Source of the DNA: Rubripirellula lacrimiformis
Lineage (GTDB): Bacteria > Planctomycetota > Planctomycetia > Pirellulales > Pirellulaceae
NCBI RefSeq assembly: GCF_007741535.1
Contig: NZ_CP036525.1
Location: 6,634,001 to 6,698,000 of the forward strand
Reading direction: 5' to 3'
Length of the DNA stretch: 64,000 bases
The position numbers and the translations under genes are program-made. Each line of letters begins with the position of its first letter. The stretch's first letter is position 1. Positions 29,760-38,330 of the stretch are shown here, piece by piece. The notes below the pieces were generated by a model. The model was not told where the DNA came from. It searched no databases and worked only from the letters and a program-made list of their open reading frames with translations.

Positions 29760-30701
29760 ATGGACCATGCCATTGTATTCGGATCCTACGACCACCTGCT
29801 GGGTGTTTGGAACGACGCCGAAACCACTGCCGCCGATTCAACTTTGAACACCGCATCCGATCGACCGGGGCTAGACGATGACGTGGCCGTCGTGATGGTG
29901 ACCGCGGGCATGCTACATCACGTCGGTCCGTTCGGATTGCACTGTGATTTGGCTGCTGAATTGTCGCGATCGGGAATCCCGTCTCTACGATTAGACCTTT
30001 CGGGAATCGGCGAAAGTTTGGGCATTGGTGTGGGTGGACGATCCATCGACAGGGCGGCTGACGAGATTCGTCAGGCGATCGACTGGATCAGTCAACAGCG
30101 CACCGGTCGGCCGATTCGCCGCATCGTGATGTTTGGACTCTGCAGCGGAGCGGACGATTCGATTCACGCTGCACTTTCAGATGATCGGATCATTGGCGTG
30201 GTGGCAATGGACGGATGCGGATACCCGGCGGGGGCCTTCACTTGGCATCGTATGATCGGCCATTATCTGCCCCGACTTCGGCAACCACGCAAGTGGAAAC
30301 AATGGTTGATGTCCCGACTGCAAAACGATCAAGCGGCGCCCAGTTCGCTACAGCCTGGGTCAGACATGCGTGAATTCCCATCACGCTGCCAAGCCGCCCA
30401 GCAAATCCTGTCACTAGCCCAACGGTCGGTTCAGGTGCATTTCGTTTACACCGGCGGGGTCGACGACTATTACAACCATGCTGGCCAGTTCGCCGCAATG
30501 TTCCCCGAGTTAAAAAACAGCCAGGGGATCACCAGCCACTATTTCCCGCAGATGGATCACGTCGCACTGTTGGCCCAGGATCGATCAGAATTGATCCACC
30601 ACGTTTCTGACAACGTCCGTTCGATGTGTCGATTGTCGGCAGTACCGCGTCTGGAATCTGAGTCTGACGTCGAACAACGCAAGGACTTGGCAACCGCGTA
30701 A
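29760..30701 (+). CDS. Alpha/beta hydrolase, exosortase-A hydrolase 1-like
   Basis: 313 residues from the ATG two bases after the preceding stop (the open frame starts further up inside the neighbour). Pattern MLHHVGPFGLHCDLAAELSR at 51-70, then GIPSLRLDLSGIGES and an elbow GLCSGAD (126-132) with Cys128 where a serine is usual. A late His in MDHVALL could complete a Cys-His-type active site. This layout is that of the exosortase-A-associated hydrolase 1 family (GLCDGA elbow). Last gene of the three-gene operon. In XrtA loci hydrolases 1 and 2 occur together with an acyl-CoA ligase and carrier protein, which parallels this operon. Reaction unknown. Confidence 0.8.
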   Translation: MDHAIVFGSYDHLLGVWNDAETTAADSTLNTASDRPGLDDDVAVVMVTAGMLHHVGPFGLHCDLAAELSRSGIPSLRLDLSGIGESLGIGVGGRSIDRAADEIRQAIDWISQQRTGRPIRRIVMFGLCSGADDSIHAALSDDRIIGVVAMDGCGYPAGAFTWHRMIGHYLPRLRQPRKWKQWLMSRLQNDQAAPSSLQPGSDMREFPSRCQAAQQILSLAQRSVQVHFVYTGGVDDYYNHAGQFAAMFPELKNSQGITSHYFPQMDHVALLAQDRSELIHHVSDNVRSMCRLSAVPRLESESDVEQRKDLATA

Positions 30702-30772
30702 TCACGCTCGTTGGCATTCCCCCAGTCCAAGCCCAGACCGGTCGTGGGGAAAGCGTGCTGCCCGGGGGGGGA

Positions 30773-32056
30773 TCATTCCTCTTCGTCGAACATCATCACG
30801 CTGGCCGACAAGTCATGCTCGTCTTCCAACAACGTGTCTTCCAGCGCGGTGCTAGAGAGCGACAACTGATCACAATATCGGCGACAGATCTCGGTTGCCA
30901 GATTTTTGTAGAGCTGTCGGCCCAGCTTGGGAAACCGTCGCGAGAGCGCATCAAAGCGACGCCGCGAAATGAACTGCAGTTCTGCATCCTCCGAGATGAT
31001 TGCTGACGAAAGTGGATTGCCGCCTCGCAGCAACATCGTTTCGCCAAAATAGGATGGGCTGACCAATTCGACTTCTCGTCCGTCGGGCGTCTCCAGTGCA
31101 ATCCGTCCTTTGTGGATGAAATAGACACCGGCATCGGGCCCGTTCTTCACCGCCAATCGCTGGCCGGCCGACGCGCAGACCAAATCCGAATGGTTCAGCA
31201 ATCGCATGGCTCGGCTTTCCGACAAACCTTTGCATAGGAACGAATCCTTCAACAATTTCAGTCGTCGCCGCAGATCCTCTGGTCCCCCGGTCGGATCATC
31301 GCCCGGGCGGGCCAGCAAGGTGATGGCGGTGATGTTGTCGGAACCACCGGCATTCATCGCATACTCGATCAAGGCCGATGGTGCCGACTGCAACCATTGC
31401 CGATCGACCAATTCGCCCAGTCTTGCCGCAGCGGGCAGGTAGTTGCTTAACCCATCGGAACATAGAACACAGACGTCATCGGGGAACAAATCGAACAGCA
31501 GCGTTTCCACCTCGACAGTGCCTCGAGTCCCGATGGCACGCGTCAGCACGTGGCTGTAGCGGTCCAGTTCCGGGGCGTCCGGCGACAGTTGCCCCTGGCT
31601 GATCATTTCGTTGGCCAACGTATGATCGGTACTCAATTGATGCACCCGATCATCACGAATGACGTACAACCGCGAATCACCGACGTGCCCCATGATCGCT
31701 TTGGCGTCCAACACTAGCACCAACGTCAGCGTGGTTCCCATGCCTTGATGGCCAGCGAGGACCATTCCCAATCGATACAGTTGGTCGTTGGCAAATTGAA
31801 TTGCCTGTTCCAACATTTCGACGACCTGGAAATATCCACCGGGTGACTTTCCGGCGGTCGCCAAAATGGACTTCCGTTCTTGGATGTACTGGCTGGCAAA
31901 CGCGATGGCACGCTCGGACGCAACTTCGCCCGACGCGTGCCCGCCCATGCCATCGCAGACCATATACAACCCGATCGATTCGTCGATCAGAAACGAATCT
32001 TCGTTTCCCGTACGGACTCGGCCGACATGGCTATCGCCGGATGCTGTGATTCGCAT
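30773..32056 (-). CDS. PP2C-type Ser/Thr phosphatase with C-terminal cyclic-nucleotide-binding-like domain
   Basis: 427 residues, ATG with AAGGAA 8 bases upstream. PP2C metal and phosphate motifs in order: RTGNEDSF at 15-22, CDGMGGHASGE near 34-44, GTTLTLVLV, GHVGDSRLYVIRDD, SDGLSNYL and GGSDNITAITLL. The second half (about 295-405) has the jelly-roll pattern of the CRP/cNMP-binding fold (GVYFIHKGRIALETPDGREV, SPSYFGETMLLRGG). It dephosphorylates phosphoserine/threonine in the cytoplasm, probably opposing Hanks-type kinases, which planctomycetes have in large numbers; ligand control through the second domain is inferred. No ligand-contact arginine of the cAMP type is evident. It ends near the convergent hydrolase gene. 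Confidence 0.9.
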   Translation of the reverse strand: MRITASGDSHVGRVRTGNEDSFLIDESIGLYMVCDGMGGHASGEVASERAIAFASQYIQERKSILATAGKSPGGYFQVVEMLEQAIQFANDQLYRLGMVLAGHQGMGTTLTLVLVLDAKAIMGHVGDSRLYVIRDDRVHQLSTDHTLANEMISQGQLSPDAPELDRYSHVLTRAIGTRGTVEVETLLFDLFPDDVCVLCSDGLSNYLPAAARLGELVDRQWLQSAPSALIEYAMNAGGSDNITAITLLARPGDDPTGGPEDLRRRLKLLKDSFLCKGLSESRAMRLLNHSDLVCASAGQRLAVKNGPDAGVYFIHKGRIALETPDGREVELVSPSYFGETMLLRGGNPLSSAIISEDAELQFISRRRFDALSRRFPKLGRQLYKNLATEICRRYCDQLSLSSTALEDTLLEDEHDLSASVMMFDEEE

Positions 32057-32127
32057 TGCTAAGTTCCTTCATCAAGAGTCGTCGTCGTTTGCCGTTTGAC
32101 CGACACATGATGGCTCGCACATGCGTA

Positions 32128-33693
32128 TCAAATCTCGTGCGTTTTACCGTCTTCTTCGTAGACGATTTTGTACATGTCGCGTTTGCGATCGTTCCAGTTT
32201 TGGACTGACCCTTGTTCACGGTGCCGTCGCAGTTGTTCGAAATCCAGGTCATGAATGATGACCGTTTCGACGTTGGGATTGCATTCCGCCGCGATCGCAT
32301 CGCGAGCGAACTCGGCGTCGGCGGGGGTAAAGATCCCGGACTGGGCATAGTGAATATCGGAATTTTCCACGAACGGTAAATTCCCGGTGCACCCCGAGAT
32401 CGCCACATACAAGTGGTTTTCGATGCAACGCGCCTGGGCACAATACCTTACCCGCAAATATCCATGGCGGGTGTCCGTATTGAATGGCACGAAGACGATC
32501 TGTGCACCTTTCTGGGTTGCAATCCGTGTCAGTTCTGGGAATTCGATGTCGTAACAGACCTGGATCGCGATCCGTCCGCAATCGGTATCGAACACTTCGA
32601 CCGATTTCCCTGGATTGACTCCCCACCATTTTCGTTCACTTGGCGTGATGTGAATTTTGTACTGTTTGCCGATCGACCCGTCGCGGCGGAACAGATAGGC
32701 AACGTTGTACAGCGTGTCATTTTCGACCACGAACTGTGACCCACCGATGACGTTGATGTCGTACTTGATCGCCATCTCGGTAAACATGTCCAAGTACTTT
32801 GGCGTATAGTCGGCCAGTTGGCGGGCCGCTTGGCCTGGCCGCGAAGCATCCACTCCCGGCAGCGACAGCAGCTGGGTCGTGAACAGTTCCGGGAACAGCA
32901 CAAAGTCGCACTTATAGTCCGATGCGGTATCCAAAAAGAATTCACACTGCTTGGCGAACTCTTCAAAAGTCTGGATCGTCCGCAACTGGTACTGAACCAC
33001 ACAAACGCGGATCGGTTCGATCACGTGATGGAATCGGCGTTTGGCGCCCGAGATGTATTCCAGGTTGCTCCACACGGCGTGCGTGGCGTACCCACAGGAT
33101 TCCGTATCCGAGGGCAGGTAGTTGGGGGTCAGACCACGAACGACAAAGCCGTTGGACAGTTGTGCGGTCAGCACCGGGTCATAGCTATTCTTTTCCAGCA
33201 CACTGTCGATGTACTCGCGAGCCGACATTTCCTGGGCAAATTTGTGATAGCCAGGGATCCGACCGCCGATGATGATCTGCGATAGATTCATCCGGCGGCA
33301 AAGATCTTTGCGTGCATCGTACAGACGCCGCGAAAGTTTCATCCCACGGAACTCGGGATCCACCATGATCTCGATCCCATACAAGGTGTCACCCTTGGGT
33401 TTATGGTTTCGAATGTAGCCCGAATCGGCGATCGCTTTCCAGTTATGCCATTCCAGACCGGCGTCATATTCTAGGATCAGGCTGGACGAGGAAGCCGCCA
33501 GTTTGCCATCGATTTCGACGCAAAGTTGCCCCTCGGGGAAAACCGCCAACTGGCTTTCAATCTGGTCGCGGCCCCAGGGTTCCATTCCCGGAAAACACTT
33601 GCGGGCCAACGCGATCAGGTCATCAAAGTCGTCGATCGTCAGTGGGCGAACGACCATCTTCCATTCAAATTCAGCTAAATCAAGCGGTTCCAT
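32128..33693 (-). CDS. GNAT acetyltransferase-nitrilase fusion protein
   Basis: 521 residues, ATG with GGAAG upstream. N-terminal GNAT domain (about 12-190; acetyl-CoA loop in [19 protein letters not shown]). The C-terminal carbon-nitrogen hydrolase has the full Glu-Lys-Cys triad: Glu269 in LFPELF, Lys346 in QYKIHIT and Cys380 in [10 protein letters not shown]. Same architecture as Bacillus YhcX-type bifunctional proteins. Nitrilase-superfamily enzymes cleave nitriles or amides; the GNAT half would acylate an amine, so the pair may act on one small amine or amide. It is divergent from the RimK-like ligase gene with 263 bases between. Substrate not predictable from sequence. Confidence 0.9.
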   Translation of the reverse strand: MEPLDLAEFEWKMVVRPLTIDDFDDLIALARKCFPGMEPWGRDQIESQLAVFPEGQLCVEIDGKLAASSSSLILEYDAGLEWHNWKAIADSGYIRNHKPKGDTLYGIEIMVDPEFRGMKLSRRLYDARKDLCRRMNLSQIIIGGRIPGYHKFAQEMSAREYIDSVLEKNSYDPVLTAQLSNGFVVRGLTPNYLPSDTESCGYATHAVWSNLEYISGAKRRFHHVIEPIRVCVVQYQLRTIQTFEEFAKQCEFFLDTASDYKCDFVLFPELFTTQLLSLPGVDASRPGQAARQLADYTPKYLDMFTEMAIKYDINVIGGSQFVVENDTLYNVAYLFRRDGSIGKQYKIHITPSERKWWGVNPGKSVEVFDTDCGRIAIQVCYDIEFPELTRIATQKGAQIVFVPFNTDTRHGYLRVRYCAQARCIENHLYVAISGCTGNLPFVENSDIHYAQSGIFTPADAEFARDAIAAECNPNVETVIIHDLDFEQLRRHREQGSVQNWNDRKRDMYKIVYEEDGKTHEI

Positions 33694-33956
33694 GGCAGAC
33701 TTCCAAATCCCTCAACAGGCATCGCGGTTACTCATTGCGACGAAAGACCTCGCAGGCAGAACGCGGGCAGCATTAGAGCTATTCGCGATCCGACGACAAG
33801 TGATTCTTGACTGATTTTGCGGGAATCGACAGCCAATATTTCAATGGCACTGAAAGCTCCAATCGGCGTAGACTGCGGCTGTCACCGCGGAATCATTCTT
33901 GCCATCGTTCCCGGCGTTCACTCTTTTCCTAATCGCGAATTCAAGCAGAGCATCCC

Positions 33957-35177
33957 ATGATCAAGCTAGGTATCCTGTCGACCGCCCCTCGTTGCTACAG
34001 CACTCGGCGCCTGGTCGCCGCCGCCAAGGATCGTGGGCATAAGGTGTCTGTGGTGAACACCCTGAAGTGTTCCATCGATCTGCAATCCGGCAAGCCAGAC
34101 CTGTATTATCGCGGCAAGCCCATTGCTGATTTCGATGCGATGGTTCCTCGGATCGGAGCCAGCATCACCTACTTTGGTACCGCCGTGGTGCGCCAACTGG
34201 AACAGATGAATGTGTTCGTTTCGAACAGTTCGGGAGGGATTTCCAATAGTCGCGACAAACTGCGCAGCATGCAGATCCTTAGCCGTCACCACATCGGCAT
34301 GCCGCGGACCACGTTTGTCCGAGACCGTGCGGATGTGATCCCATCGATCGAGCGAATCGGGGGTGCGCCGGTGATCATCAAACTGCTGGAAGGCACCCAA
34401 GGCGTCGGAGTGATCTTGGCCGATTCGATCAAGATCGCCGAAGCCATCATCGAAACCCTGCAGACAGCCAAACAGAACGTGTTGGTGCAAGGCTTCGTCG
34501 CCGAAAGCAAGGGACGCGATGTACGAGCGTTCGTGATCGGCGATCGAGTGATCGGTGCGATGCGGCGAGTCGCCCAAGGCGACGAATTCCGCAGCAACGT
34601 ACACCGTGGCGGCCAAGTCGAAGCGATCGAACTGGATGACCAATACCGCGAAACCGCGATCCGGGCCGCCCAGATCATGGGGCTGCGGGTCGCAGGCGTG
34701 GACATGTTGGAAGGCAAGGACGGTCCACAGGTCATGGAAGTCAACAGTTCGCCCGGACTGGAAGGAATCGAAAGAGCGACTCAAACCGACATTGCCGGGG
34801 CCATCGTCGACTACTGCGCCGCCCATATCGATTTCCCCGAAATGGACATTCGACAACGGTTGACGGTCAGCCGCGGCTACGGTGTTTGCGAACTGGCTGT
34901 GCCCGAAGGATCTCACTTTGTTGGCATGACGATCGCCGAGGCCGCGTTCACCGACAAGGACATCAACGTGCTGACGCTGTACCGCGGCAAAACCGTGATC
35001 CCCAACCCAAAACATTCACGAACGCTAGAACCGGGTGACCGATTGCTGTGTTTCGGTAAACAGGAATCGATGAAGGGGATGGTCCCCAGCAAGACCCGGA
35101 AACAGCGTGCTCCGAAGGTCAAATCGCTGGATGCCGAAATGATCAGCGAAGCAGCATCCGGATCCCACACGTCCTAG
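33957..35177 (+). CDS. rimK: RimK-type ATP-grasp ligase with C-terminal RCK_C domain
   Basis: 406 residues. N-terminal RimK region (PRIGASITYFGTAVVRQLE at 64-82; SRDKLRSMQ at 98-106), then the ATP-grasp core: KLLEGTQGVGVILADS at 142-157, QGFVAESKGRDVRAFVIGD at 178-196 and Mg-binding QVMEVNSSPGLEGIE at 258-272. RimK adds glutamate to ribosomal protein S6 or related targets. Residues about 305-375 (GVCELAVPEGSHFVGMTIAE, LEPGDRLLCFG) look like an RCK_C/TrkA_C ligand-binding domain, which classical RimK lacks. A basic tail (SKTRKQRAPKVK) follows. Divergent from the GNAT-nitrilase gene. Confidence 0.9.
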   Translation: MIKLGILSTAPRCYSTRRLVAAAKDRGHKVSVVNTLKCSIDLQSGKPDLYYRGKPIADFDAMVPRIGASITYFGTAVVRQLEQMNVFVSNSSGGISNSRDKLRSMQILSRHHIGMPRTTFVRDRADVIPSIERIGGAPVIIKLLEGTQGVGVILADSIKIAEAIIETLQTAKQNVLVQGFVAESKGRDVRAFVIGDRVIGAMRRVAQGDEFRSNVHRGGQVEAIELDDQYRETAIRAAQIMGLRVAGVDMLEGKDGPQVMEVNSSPGLEGIERATQTDIAGAIVDYCAAHIDFPEMDIRQRLTVSRGYGVCELAVPEGSHFVGMTIAEAAFTDKDINVLTLYRGKTVIPNPKHSRTLEPGDRLLCFGKQESMKGMVPSKTRKQRAPKVKSLDAEMISEAASGSHTS

Positions 35178-35302
35178 TGGTGAGAGTTCGATGCCACGGG
35201 TGTTCGCAGGTTTTCGGCCTGCGGTGCCCGCTCTGGGCTGTGCGGTAAACTAGAACATTTGCCGCTGCATGTTGAATTGGCGCGCTCGATCAGAAACAAT
35301 GG

Positions 35303-35336
35303 GTGGACTGAAACCCCCACCGGGGTCCACTGGCCC
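35303..35336 (+). terminator. Weak hairpin between the rimK and LRR genes
   Basis: GTGGAC (35303-35308) pairs with GTCCAC (35325-35330), with further G-C pairs inside and a T-rich stretch after 35338. It lies about 125 bases past the rimK-like stop and shortly before the start of the LRR gene. Possible terminator or attenuator; not strong. Confidence 0.3.
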
Positions 35337-35360
35337 CATTTCTTTTCGCATCGATTCAAT

Positions 35361-38330
35361 ATGCCGGACCATGTCTCTACACACTCAATCCCGCCGCGAT
35401 GGAGTCGGTTCGGCGCGATTGCCGCATGTCTTGCGATAGCGGCGGTTCTGAATTGGCCCTATTCGTACTTGGCGGTGGAACGAATCTCGCGTGGGGGCAT
35501 GGACACGGTAGTGGATTTCGGATCCCTGGCTCCCGCACCGCCAACCATCGGCGGCTGGCCGGTTCGGTACTGGGTATCGTATCCGCCGAGCAGTGATACA
35601 GCCGCCAAGGTCCATCGTTTCTCCTGGGCGGCGCTCGCGATCAACCTTGCCGCGATCGCCGTGGTGGCCGGCCTGCTGACGATCTATGTTCGCCGACGAA
35701 ATCGAGGTCGCGTTGCGACGCCCCAGCGCGGCATTCGGATCTCGATCGCCGATGTCTTGTTAGCGACCAGCTTGGTTGCCATCGGGTTCGCTCTTTGGCA
35801 ACGGCTAGAAGGACATGCCAAACAATACCAAGAAAAGGCTCTCACATTTAGCAACATGGGAGCCGCCTATGTGGCCGAAAGCTGGGTCCCAGAGATCATG
35901 GCCGATCATATTCCCCAAGCCGTCACCGCGCGGATGCGGAAGTTCCGATTTGTTCGAATGGAACAACCCAATTCGGCGCAGTTGCAATCAATCGTTGACC
36001 TGGACGAACTGCAGGGGCTGCGAATTGGCGGTGGCGATTACGATCTAAAAATCTTCGAACAGCAAGTCAACAACATCCATCTTGTCGACTTGCGACTAGC
36101 CGGACGACCATTGGATGTTCGCACGTTCCAAGCGATCGCTGCGATCCCCAGGCTAACCACATTAAACCTGAACCGAACCAACGTTACCGCCGATGTGTTG
36201 CAGCGTTTGGATCCGATGATGTCGCTGCAACGGCTTAGCATCATGCACACCGACGTGGTCGCAGACCAGTTGGCTGCAGCGATGGACGGATCGTTTTCTG
36301 GCGATCCCCAACCGTTCGCTCGGACGCTTCGCGAATTGCGTTTGGGGCATCCGATGCCAGGCGATTCGGATCAATTGAAAATCATTGGCTGGCCCCATTT
36401 GGCGTCGTTGACCATCAACGAATTGGAATCGCAACCCAATTCAAACGCCATGACGATTGAACTGGCCGAGCTGCCGTTATTGAAAACATTGGCTCTCGAT
36501 TCGTTTCAGAAGTACGACCTAACGCTTCGTGATGTCCCTGTATTGTCCAACATCAACGAACAAACCTATCAGTCGATTGAACGTCTTCCCCGCAACGCAT
36601 CCATCCCCGGCGCATTATGGTTTCGTCGCATTCAAATCGATGGGGCACCACAGTTGCAACAATTGTCATTTGACGCGCGAAGCATCGAAAGTTTCCGTTA
36701 CAAGGACACTCCCCAACTGAACAAGCTTGGCATCGCCGCCTACGACCGAGCCCGGCAAGGATCGCAACCGCTGAAACAATTGTCATCGGAAGCAACGCAG
36801 GCGATCATCGCCGGAATTGGCGGTGGTGATGGGCCTGCGTTGATCGACCTGGACCAGGTTCCGCTAGGCGATGTCGACCTATCGCCGCTGGCCGAGAATA
36901 AGGGCATCACCGAATTGCACATGGCGGGATCGGGCGTCACCAAAGACCAGTGGCGAAAATTGGCGGCGATGGCGCAATTGACCAGCTTCGCAGTGGATTC
37001 AAGCGACACCGATTCGGCCGATGTGAAATGGATTCTGGATTCGTTCCCGCGACTGGAACGACTGCGATTGTCGCCGAAAACGGACACCGACAGCGTCATG
37101 TACTTTGGAATGAATGCCGGAATGGAAATTCCGTCGCTGTCCATCATCGATCGCCCCCATCTGAAATCATTAGAGATTGGCGACACGATGACAGCCTATT
37201 TGGAAGAGGCAAAAATCATTCGATTACCTTCGTTGGCGATGGACCTTCGGCTGGGGAATGTCGGTCACCTTGAATTGATTGACGCCCCCGCCCTCCGAGG
37301 ATTCTCTTTGCAGGGACCACTGTCTGCCAACAGCACCATCAGCGGCCTGCGTGACCTGCGATTCTTTGGCGTCGGCGGTCCCGGAGTCACCGATCAAACG
37401 CTGGCTGCCCTGGAAAGTTGCCAAAACATCGACCAGCTAACCATCGCTTACCCCGACGTAACGGCCGACGGTCTGCGTTCGCTGCGGATCCGCGACACGA
37501 TGACGTCGTTGAACTTACCCGGCACGCCGCTGGACGATTCGATCGTGCTGACATGGCCGAGGCTTTCGGTCCTGACGAACCTGAACCTGCGGGACACGAA
37601 GGTGACGGGCAAAGCGATCGCGCATCTGTGTTCCAATTCGGCACTGACGCGATTGGTGCTGGATCACTCGTCGGTTGCCGACACCGAATTGGACTTCCTA
37701 TCCAGTTGCCTAGAACTGAAAGAACTGTCGCTGCGTGGTGTCGGGATCAGCCCACAAGCGCTGGATGCATTGCTGGCGAACAACTCTCTGGTATCGATCG
37801 ATTTGGAAGACGCCACGCTGACCGAGGCACACTTCGACGCGATCATCCAATCAGGACGATCCTTGCGATGGATTGGAATCGGCGACAACGAGATACCGGA
37901 GGCGACCTTGGCACAACTGATGTCCCGTGTGCCGGAGTTAAGTCTGAATGTCGAACCGACACGATATTCCACGGAACTCGCTGCCAAACTGATTTCTTCG
38001 GGACGAATCGTCGACCGTGATCAGTGGCAGATGAACCAACTGCAAGCTCGTTGGATGCAGCAAGCGCAAGCAGGCAGATTTTTCGCAGCCTCGATGATGG
38101 GCGGAATGTCGCATGCCGAAGAATTGATCAACATTGACGCCTTTGCCCAGTTGAAAGAATTCGCCCAACAACCGGCCGGTCGGGTCAGTGGCAATCCGGC
38201 GGCAATCTTGATCCCAGAGAGTCCCGCCGATCCGGATCGCGCCGTAGACGACGTGCTGCCAGACCTTCGATCCGACGAACCAACCGAAGCCCCCAAATCG
38301 AACCTGAACCCGAACGAGACAAAATCATGA
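35361..38330 (+). CDS. Membrane-anchored leucine-rich-repeat protein
   Basis: 989 residues from the ATG at 35361; a TTG at 35259 in frame is less likely. Two N-terminal transmembrane helices (IAACLAIAAVLNWPYSYLAV and ALAINLAAIAVVAGLLTIYV), a basic loop, then a third hydrophobic stretch (DVLLATSLVAIGFALW). The bulk is irregular leucine-rich repeats (PRLTTLNLNRTNVTADVLQRL, NLNLRDTKVTGKAIAHL, LKELSLRGVGISPQALDAL), like the LRR proteins abundant in planctomycetes. Probably a protein-interaction scaffold at the cytoplasmic membrane. Its stop overlaps the start of the next lipoprotein gene (ATGA), so the two are co-translated. Partner and target unknown. Confidence 0.85.
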   Translation: MPDHVSTHSIPPRWSRFGAIAACLAIAAVLNWPYSYLAVERISRGGMDTVVDFGSLAPAPPTIGGWPVRYWVSYPPSSDTAAKVHRFSWAALAINLAAIAVVAGLLTIYVRRRNRGRVATPQRGIRISIADVLLATSLVAIGFALWQRLEGHAKQYQEKALTFSNMGAAYVAESWVPEIMADHIPQAVTARMRKFRFVRMEQPNSAQLQSIVDLDELQGLRIGGGDYDLKIFEQQVNNIHLVDLRLAGRPLDVRTFQAIAAIPRLTTLNLNRTNVTADVLQRLDPMMSLQRLSIMHTDVVADQLAAAMDGSFSGDPQPFARTLRELRLGHPMPGDSDQLKIIGWPHLASLTINELESQPNSNAMTIELAELPLLKTLALDSFQKYDLTLRDVPVLSNINEQTYQSIERLPRNASIPGALWFRRIQIDGAPQLQQLSFDARSIESFRYKDTPQLNKLGIAAYDRARQGSQPLKQLSSEATQAIIAGIGGGDGPALIDLDQVPLGDVDLSPLAENKGITELHMAGSGVTKDQWRKLAAMAQLTSFAVDSSDTDSADVKWILDSFPRLERLRLSPKTDTDSVMYFGMNAGMEIPSLSIIDRPHLKSLEIGDTMTAYLEEAKIIRLPSLAMDLRLGNVGHLELIDAPALRGFSLQGPLSANSTISGLRDLRFFGVGGPGVTDQTLAALESCQNIDQLTIAYPDVTADGLRSLRIRDTMTSLNLPGTPLDDSIVLTWPRLSVLTNLNLRDTKVTGKAIAHLCSNSALTRLVLDHSSVADTELDFLSSCLELKELSLRGVGISPQALDALLANNSLVSIDLEDATLTEAHFDAIIQSGRSLRWIGIGDNEIPEATLAQLMSRVPELSLNVEPTRYSTELAAKLISSGRIVDRDQWQMNQLQARWMQQAQAGRFFAASMMGGMSHAEELINIDAFAQLKEFAQQPAGRVSGNPAAILIPESPADPDRAVDDVLPDLRSDEPTEAPKSNLNPNETKS

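Noticed and set aside
33692-33814. 40-residue plus-strand frame between GNAT-nitrilase and rimK
   Set aside because: Overlaps the neighbouring start codon and has no supporting features.
33966-35015. 349-residue minus-strand frame opposite the RimK-like gene
   Set aside because: Shadow of a well-supported gene; His/Asp-rich antisense composition and no domain.
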